Shown here piece after piece: positions 16,269-21,249 of a DNA stretch of 21,249 nt; the first letter of the stretch is position 1; each line of letters begins with the position of its first letter. The translations under genes and the position numbers were made by a program. The DNA comes from Phaeoceros laevis. Taxonomy: Eukaryota > Anthocerotophyta > Anthocerotopsida > Notothyladales. The stretch covers positions 1-21,249 of the forward strand of contig JBNGIQ010002831.1 of the NCBI GenBank assembly GCA_049999765.1, read 5' to 3'. The notes beneath the pieces are model-generated. The model was given only the letters and a program-made list of their open reading frames with translations. It was not told the DNA's origin and did no database searches.

Positions 16269-17798
16269 GCAAACCCTGGATGCCCGGGCTGTATTTTATA
16301 CGTGAGACTTACACATGTGTACTTGTGGACTGGCCAGAAAGCGAAAGATGTGGGCAAGAGTGCAGCCTTGCCGCAAAAATTTAACGATCTCATCAAGAGA
16401 GCCAAATCTTGGTATCATCAGCAAGAAGACCAACGGCAGCTCATGGGGAGAGACAATGATGATGTGGTTGAGTATTACCGAGATGAGACTTACGAGCCAG
16501 GCAAAAAATGTATGTATCTTGTGTTCAATGAGGACATTGTTCAGATGAGCAGGTATTTAAAGCCTCGGCTGTACAGCTTGCTTTGTGTAGACCTGCCAAG
16601 AGGGACGGGACTTGAAGGGACTAGCCATGATGACAGGTTTACTAGCGAGCAACTTGAGAGCATTGTTGTTGCATTTGCTAACATAATAATGGCTACTGTG
16701 TGGAGGGCTGTGCTGTTCCATAGCATTGATGATACAGATGTGGTTCAAAAGGTTCTTAGAGATCATTGCAATGGAGGCATACAAACCTGTGTGTGGGAAA
16801 AAAGTAATCTTGCACCATGTGAGGCAAGAAGTATGTATGAGTCCACAGACTTGTTCACAATTGCATGTTCTTCTAATAGCAATGATGTTATCGCAAATAT
16901 GTTTGCTTTGGATGAATCAAATGAAGAGGATGAAGCAGCAGGATGCACCAACGTGTTCAAGGAGGCAGCAGTTATGCACAAGCTGTGCTACAGCACTCTG
17001 GATTCAAAGGTGGTAAACCCATATCAAAAGCCCATTCGACTTATGTCCAAGCTTGTGAACTGGTTTTCTTCCGCAGGAGACTGGATGGTTGATGGATGCG
17101 CAGGCACTGGAAGTACCATGGTTGCTGCTTTGCAGTCTGGGAGAAAGTGTGTGTCTATTGAGGTCGATCCACGGTGTGCACAGTTCATCCCAATTCGGGT
17201 GGCCAGCTTGGAGAAGCTGCCCAATGCAGATGAGGAGGTTGGGGCAACATCTTGGACTACACCATCTAACAGGGCTTTCCGGAAGGAGCCAAGCTACTCT
17301 ACTGGCTTGGGAGCAGGGCAATGCACGTATGCACCAATGCAGGCGTTGGGGGTGGACAAGCAACACAAGGGGAAGAAGCGGCCACAGCAGCAGGGTGTGG
17401 AAGAGGCAGCGACAGTCGTCCCGGGCAGCATGCCGCCACAGCAGCCGGTCGACAAGGTGGCAGCGTTTGACAGCCAAGGCGACAATGGAGACTTTGCAGG
17501 TGACTCGCAAGCTTCGGAGAACGACTCCGAAGATGCCATCCCGCCTGCACCTCCGAACACGTCAACGACGGACCTCAGCCTTCGTCAGCTGGGCGACAGT
17601 CTTCTGGAGGAAACGGAGCGATATCACAGTGGCGGCAATTAGTTTTCTGCGCTGGTCCCGGATGCCCAGGACAAGTATTTCGTTGTCCGATGGAACGTTG
17701 GCGGTAGAGTTAGCTTTTTTGTGCCTTTGATCCAGGAGAGTGACCGGTACGATTATGAAAAACGCAAGAAACCGGTCTCGTGCGAGCTCATCCGGTGA

Positions 17799-18090
17799 AC
17801 TTGAGTTTTGTTTTTTTTTAAAGTCTCAAAAATGCACTTTTCCAAAAACGAACAGGTGTCTCAAAAATTAAATTATTGCATGTCCGCGCGAAAATGCCTT
17901 TTTCACCGAGGCACCTTGGCCAATTTGGTAGTTGGGGGTTTCGGAGGGCATGTTTTAGGCAGAGGAGCCGTTCCCGGGCCTCGGGAGACCTTGTTGGTCC
18001 TACAAATGGGCATTTGGCCACATGTCTTAATGAAAGTAGAGCATATTCTGCCTCGTTTTTTTACGCACTCAAGCCAAGCTTTCCACTTTA
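17799..18090. other. 3' flank of the methyltransferase gene, nothing recognised
   Basis: Begins with a T-rich run (GTTTTTTTTTT near 17808). Otherwise I see no coding sequence or repeat that I can name. The right end of the element, if there is one, should lie here, but I see no terminal repeat matching the region beside 9280. Confidence 0.4.
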
Positions 18091-18225
18091 GTGGAAAACC
18101 AGCCTGATCACATTCATGCCAGCAGTGCCCTGTTTCAACGACAGTCTGATTGGGTTATCTACCATGCATTGGTTATGACAACAAAAGAGTACTTTAGGAA
18201 TAGAGATGTAAAAAGATGCCTATAC
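18091..18225 (+). pseudogene. DEAH-box RNA helicase C-terminal fragment
   Basis: The plus strand reads PDHIHASSALFQRQSDWVIY then [11 protein letters not shown]. This is close to the conserved (V/H)[30 protein letters not shown] segment near the C-terminus of spliceosomal DEAH helicases of the Prp22/DHX8 type. The similarity stops after KEYFRN and none of the ATPase motifs are present. The usual HPSS is HASS and YHEL is YHAL. It is an isolated exon-sized fragment of about 45 residues. Confidence 0.65.
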
Positions 18226-18500
18226 GCACCGATGTACAGCCTGTTGTCCAGTTTCTGTGAGTGCTACTATATATTTGACTTCTTACAAGCAAAGCTCTCT
18301 CTGTTGCAGCTCTCAGAGCAACGTTTTTGCTAGCAGAGCAACATTTTTGTATCACTTGTTTTTGGTTGAGACTGTTGCTTTCAGGGAATAGGGGCCAACT
18401 TCGTGCATCCGTTTGGCTCATTCACAAATCCATGGGCTCAACTGTCTTTCCAGAACTTGGGTGCTCCTAGCAAGCCGCTAACATGATCAGGCCAGTATGG
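18226..18500. other. No gene recognised
   Basis: Downstream of the helicase fragment I see only a short repeat, AGAGCAACGTTTTTGCTAGC and AGAGCAACATTTTTGTAT around 18317-18352, and no coding signal. Confidence 0.4.
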
Positions 18501-18612
18501 TAAAAGCCCTGTATGGTACAGGTGCTCAACACGGACATAGCCTCGGTGGGAGCACCGGTGCTATGTCCTTTCTAAAAGCCCTGTATGGTACCATACAGGG
18601 CTTTTAGAAAGG
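18501..18612. repeat. Foldback structure ending in a 46-bp perfect palindrome
   Basis: 18567-18612 is a perfect 46-bp palindrome (arm CCTTTCTAAAAGCCCTGTAT plus GGT, no spacer). The arm part TAAAAGCCCTGTATGGTAC also occurs as a direct copy at 18501-18519. Between them GGACATAGC (about 18533) and GCTATGTCC (18560-18568), and GGTGCTC with GAGCACC, form further inverted pairs. The whole can fold as nested hairpins, typical of a foldback or MITE remnant. Confidence 0.9.
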
Positions 18613-18830
18613 GACTGCAGATCTAGAGTACGGCTTGTTCCAGCTCCCCAGGCTTTTTGGGGTGCATGCATTCGGCATGCTGATTGGCACTTCACAATGT
18701 CTCATGGCATTAATTGCTTTGAGGGCATGTTGCACATGATTCATAAAATTTACTATCAGGATCAAGTCTGGCCTAGTTGAAACCTCCATCAAATTTAACC
18801 ATGCCACAATGCATTGCCTTTTATGATTCT
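18604..18830 (-). pseudogene. Possible copia-type pol (RT end) remnant
   Basis: The minus strand reads WLNLMEVSTRPDLILIVNFM then NHVQHALKAINAMRHC. TRPD followed by an AVN-like motif is the usual C-terminal reverse transcriptase signature of Ty1/copia elements (...TRPDI-AVN-LSR-MQ-P). Only about 50 residues agree and the usual HW and LRYL motifs are not clear, so this may be chance. Confidence 0.25.
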
Positions 18831-19283
18831 GGAGGGCGGAAATTTCAATTAAGCTTCTGGGGGCCTACTTCATGATTGATCAGGCCTCCCTTTGCAATCT
18901 CAATGCCATCCCTCGAACCCAACTTGCTTGTAAGTGAAATAAGCATTTGAGGAGCAGCAACAGGCTAGTAGCCTGGCAGCCCTCGGATCCCCAGCCCTTC
19001 CCAGCTCCCTTGGCTGTACATATCTAGACATAGGATCGATGTAGCAACAAGAAAAAAGTAGATTAGAATTAATTAGTCACGGTGACCGTGTGGCCTTTAA
19101 GGTCGTAAGTGTGTGTGGCGTTTCACAGGGACGTGAAACCCAACCGTCATACGACGTACCGTTATCTAAAAGCTACGTCTATACGAAACGATAACAATGT
19201 TTCGCATCTACTTAATATTTACTTAATTTATCTGCCTATTAATAATACCCTGCCATAAGCGGGGTAGGTATTCTCCTACTCCC
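18831..19283. other. No gene recognised
   Basis: AT-rich in its second half. Contains a CACGGTGACCGTG palindrome near 19079 and a GTTTCAC/GTGAAAC inverted pair near 19120-19138. No coding frame stands out. Confidence 0.45.
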
Positions 19284-19391
19284 TGTTAGAATTCAAGCTC
19301 CCCTTGTGAGGGTGAGTTATGCTAAGTATGTTAGTTAATATCATATATAAAGAGAACTAGGGCACGGTTGCCCTAACCCCCCATGTTAACA
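19284..19391 (+). mobile_element. 5' LTR (108 bp) of a Ty1/copia-type retrotransposon
   Basis: The LTR begins TGTTAGAATTC and ends TGTTAACA, so the termini TGTTA...TAACA are inverted repeats with the canonical TG...CA. A TATATAA box lies inside at 19344-19350, and the end abuts a primer binding site directly. A 108-bp LTR is short for plants (range of TRIM or small copia LTRs). The matching 3' LTR is outside the window, so the LTR length is inferred from the termini alone. The bases before it (CTCCC) would be half of a target-site duplication. Confidence 0.7.
19344..19350 (+). promoter_or_regulatory. TATA box of the LTR promoter
   Basis: TATATAAAG lies about 40 nt before the LTR end, where the start of the retrotransposon transcript would fall at about 19375. 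Confidence 0.55.
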
Positions 19392-19403
19392 TGGTATCAG
19401 AGC
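19392..19403 (+). promoter_or_regulatory. Primer binding site for initiator tRNA-Met
   Basis: TGGTATCAGAGC is complementary to the 3' end of plant initiator tRNA-Met, the primer of most Ty1/copia reverse transcription. It follows the LTR end with no gap. Confidence 0.85.
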
Positions 19404-20470
19404 AGGTGAGAGCGCCGGCGGCCATGGCGGCTATGGCGGGGGTTTGCATCAAGCCATGGCCGTGAGAATGCGATAGTGGCTGGCGGTGCAAGGTGAAGGC
19501 ATCAGGCGGCCGGAGGAGCTGTGATGGGCAGCGGTGTGCCAGCAACAGCTGCAAGAGAGGCTAGCAAGAGCAGCAGTAGCTGCATCGAGCCGTGGAGACG
19601 GCAGCAGGACTTGCACTAGATCTGGCCGTGAGCTAGGAGACGGCGGGGCGACCCGATTGAGCTGCAGGGGCACGGTGTGAGAGAGAGCCGCATGAGTGGC
19701 TGCAGGCCGTGAAGCCACAACAGGCCGCGCGAGGGTGCATCAGGCCGAAGAGGAGGTGCTGGTGGCGGCGCGAGGCCATCGCCGGCCAGGTCAGGCAGCA
19801 GCAGCCCCGCCCAGGCTGCAGACCGTGCTAGGAGGCAGCCGGCCAAGCCGCAACAAGGCGGCGCAATCAGCCGCCTTGCGAGAAGGCAGCAGCAGGTAGA
19901 GGAGGCAACGCCATCCCCCTAGGAGGCTGGCCGTGCGAGGAGCTAGCCAGCCCGCCAGAGCCGCAGCCCGCGCTAGGAGGCAGCAGCGCAGGCTGCTGGC
20001 CAGGCGCGCGCGCGAGAGAGGGAGAGCATTGGGCATCAGCAGCCCGCCCCCTGGCCATTCAGACCGCTTGAAGGCGGCTGCAGCCATTGGAGGAAGCTGC
20101 AGCCATTGGAGGAAGCTGCAGGCCATAGGGCTGCATCCAGCAGCAGCAGGCCATTGAGGCCAGCACCAGGTCGTGGAAGCAAGAGGAGAAGGGCCGGAGG
20201 CCCTGTTTTTTTTGCTAGCTGTATCCAGGCCAGGTCACGGCGACCTGGTTGAGCTCAAGGAGGGGCTGCATAGCCTGTGAGTGCTTGAAGGAAAGGCCGT
20301 GAAGGCCGTGAAGGCTAAGCATCGGGCATCGATGCCCCTAGCTGTGTGTAGAGAGCCCGTGGGGCCCAGCGTAGGCAGCCATAGCTTGTGAAGAGGGTTG
20401 CTGACCCCTTGAATGCATGAGGAGGGCTGAAGGCCCAAGACTTGCCTGAAGAAGGCCTGATTTCTGCAAA
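19404..20470 (+). other. GC-rich retrotransposon leader
   Basis: After the primer site comes about 1 kb rich in degenerate GGCCGTGAGG, GCAGCAGGC and GGAGGAAGCTGCAGCCATT motifs (the last one tandemly duplicated near 20085-20120). Several frames stay open on both strands because of GC content, but none looks like a protein. It is probably untranslated leader. Confidence 0.5.
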
Positions 20471-20707
20471 GAGTGGTGTTTTTTGTGTTGCTCAAGCTTG
20501 TGCAAGGGCCGGTGCTTGGAGAAGGGCTGGACAGCTGTGCATTCAGGAATTGTGAAGAATTTCTGGAGGCTTGTGGGAGTGCTGGATCTCCACAGCTACA
20601 GGGAGCTACACTCAAAGTGTCAAAGAAAAAATGAGTTGGATTTGTTGGTGAGCACATGTGTGGACATGTATGCTAATTTGTGTGGCAAAGTAGGAGAAAG
20701 CGCTTAA
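20471..20707 (+). pseudogene. PPR fragment inside the retrotransposon leader
   Basis: The plus strand reads CLEKGWTAVHSGIVKN, then after an insertion or frameshift YRELHSKCQRKNELDLLVST, then CVDMYANLCGKVGESA. These are the GK-xHS-IVK and LVDMYAKCGKVGESA signatures of PLS-class PPR proteins, covering roughly two motifs. It lies between the primer binding site and gag of the LTR element, so it is captured host sequence. It differs from the PPR pieces at 3690-7290 and derives from another PPR gene. Confidence 0.65.
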
Positions 20708-20722
20708 GTGCTTGGAAGAGAG

Positions 20723-21179
20723 CCCGGACATCCGGGACCGAGAGGCGAGACCCGGACATCCGGGACCTGGAGGTTATTTTTTTAAGGTTCTTTGGAAGCT
20801 TCTTTAAAGTTTCTAAAGTTTGAAACGTTTCTTAGAAGCAAAACGTTTCTATAGAAGGAAACGTCTCTTACACATTTTTTTATATAGTAGTTAAGTTGGT
20901 TGATGACTTAACCTGGTGGAGTGTGCATACCGGACATCCGGTACACCTCACCGAGTGTGTGTACCGGACATCCGGGACATCTGAGTGAGGTAGGTGCAGT
21001 AAGGGTAGTTGCACCCTCTTGATGTTGAGGCCCGGACATCCGGGTAGCAAGAGTGTGTACCGGACATCCGGTACACCTCAGACCTCAGTGTGTACCGGAC
21101 ATCCGGGACATAAGAGGAAGTTGTAGGGCGAGTGAAGACCGCTGTACCCCTATAGTGGTGTTGAGCCCGAACATCCGGG
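20723..21179. repeat. Array of eight CCGGACATCCGG near-palindromes
   Basis: The 14-bp motif (C/A)CCGGACATCCGG(G/T) occurs at 20723, 20751, 20929, 20963, 21031, 21059, 21094 and 21166 (the last has GAACAT for GGACAT). CCGGA and TCCGG are inverted arms around a central CA. Flanks vary: two copies read ACCGGACATCCGGT and are followed by ACACCTC. Spacing is irregular (28 to 178 nt), so it is not a simple tandem repeat and not CRISPR. It lies just before the gag start. Confidence 0.95.
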
Positions 21180-21197
21180 ACGCCAGTGAGAGAAGTC

Positions 21198-21249
21198 ATG
21201 GCTAATGCACAGGGATCAGACAACATCTCTCAGATAGTGGGAGAGAAGT
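21198..21249 (+). CDS. Start of the gag/polyprotein of the copia-type element (truncated)
   Basis: ATG at 21198 is followed by an open frame (MANAQGSDNISQIVGEK) to the window edge. Position after LTR, primer site and leader, and a start of the MANxQ type, fit a copia gag, which usually goes on with a KFDG-NF--WK motif. Only 17 codons are visible. Confidence 0.5.
   Translation, partial: MANAQGSDNISQIVGEK

Larger units (their letters stand above)
15434..16337 (+). other. 904-bp phase-0 intron of the methyltransferase gene
   Basis: The coding frame QLQFAKV ends at 15433 before GTATTC. GGCCAG ends at 16337, and KAKDVGKSAALPQKF starts at once in frame. The AG at 16336-16337 and the GT at 15434-15435 give a clean phase-0 join. 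Almost the whole intron is minisatellite, and the frames inside it have no protein character. Confidence 0.65.
13966..17798 (+). pseudogene. ParB-like + DNA N4/N6-methyltransferase-like nuclear protein gene, disrupted
   Basis: The ATG at 13966 opens a basic region with a nuclear-signal-like KKHAPKRKRK (residues 77-86). A ParB-N-terminal-like domain follows (residues about 160-290): LLLHINNLKPAG, VLPIAVLVDPYD and YYVLGGNHSFLARKELHM, where GGNHSFLA sits in place of the ParB GERRxRA box. After a 1-nt excess in the A run at 14991-14994 the reading continues to 15433, with an in-frame TAG at 15284. A phase-0 GT-AG intron (15434-16337) leads to exon 2. There the order is that of beta-class MTases: LCVDLPRGTGLEG (motif IV, normally DPPY), CVWEKSNLAP, then KPIRLMSKLVNWFSSAGD with VDGCAGTGSTMVAAL (motif I, AdoMet) and CVSIEVDP. 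A Gln/Pro/acidic linker follows, then a TAG at 17640 and 51 more in-frame codons to TGA 17798. The fold is clear; activity is doubtful because of DLPR. Confidence 0.7.

Noticed and set aside
16242-16337. Methyltransferase exon starting at the ATG 16242
   Set aside because: This start lies in an intronic duplication; the sequence before 16338 is repeat-like, and the frame of exon 1 joins exactly at 16338.
13966-17798. Bacterial contamination as source of the ParB/methyltransferase sequence
   Set aside because: The gene has a spliceosomal-type intron and an NLS-like region, no Shine-Dalgarno site or operon, and is flanked by plant sequence.
20723-21179. CRISPR-like array of palindromic repeats
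   Set aside because: Spacing is irregular, repeats are only 12-14 bp, and the context is a plant retrotransposon leader.
20948-21226. Minus-strand ORF with repeated PDVR
   Set aside because: It arises from translating the CCGGACATCCGG repeats; no protein character outside them.
1-21249. Genome-wide UAG=Gln code
   Set aside because: PPR, AspRS and JmjC pieces also carry frameshifts and missense damage, so simple pseudogene decay explains the TAG codons better; no independent evidence for recoding.
1-21249. tRNA, rRNA or organelle-derived DNA
   Set aside because: No cloverleaf, rRNA core or plastid/mitochondrial gene was recognised on either strand.

Overview
The window looks like nuclear DNA of a land plant, most probably a fern or other seed-free plant with a large, transposon-rich genome. 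The reasons are: many PLS-class pentatricopeptide (PPR) repeat fragments of the wording usual in ferns; plant-type GT-AG introns; a Ty1/copia-type LTR with an initiator-tRNA-Met primer binding site; and many minisatellites. The assignment to ferns is inference. I see no intact conventional housekeeping gene. Nearly every recognisable coding stretch is a fragment, is frameshifted or carries a stop.

Layout. 1-3000: the 3' end of an unrecognised tail-anchored protein gene, two divergent PPR fragments, an uncharacterised charged ORF and a further PPR fragment. 3500-9080: a run of minus-strand gene pieces placed head to tail. Read in the minus direction these are a cytosolic-type aspartyl-tRNA synthetase (six exons, 9081-8018), a JmjC demethylase (8017-7556), a 104-bp foldback hairpin, one PPR triplet, a PrimPol C-terminus (6990-6277), a duplicated coiled-coil ORF (6158-5046) and a decayed PPR array (5045-3690). 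The pieces keep introns and adjoin with almost no spacer, as in a transposon-assembled (Helitron or Pack-type) chimera.

9280-17798: a divergent pair of unusual genes. The minus-strand gene (11426-9280) encodes a basic-then-acidic, probably nuclear protein that I do not recognise. The plus-strand gene (13966-17798) encodes a nuclear-type N-terminus, a ParB-like domain and a DNA N4/N6 methyltransferase-like domain. It has one 904-bp intron (15434-16337) filled with minisatellites. Between the two genes lie 2.5 kb of tandem repeats and a 13549-13635 hairpin. Both genes carry in-frame TAG codons and 1-nt frameshifts. The pair may be the core of an undescribed or little-described plant mobile element; that is inference.

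17800-19283: a DEAH-helicase fragment, a 46-bp perfect palindrome inside a foldback structure, and a weak copia-pol-like stretch. 19284-21249: the 5' end of an LTR retrotransposon, with a 108-bp LTR, PBS, a 1.8-kb leader containing a PPR fragment and eight copies of a CCGGACATCCGG palindrome, and the probable gag start at 21198.
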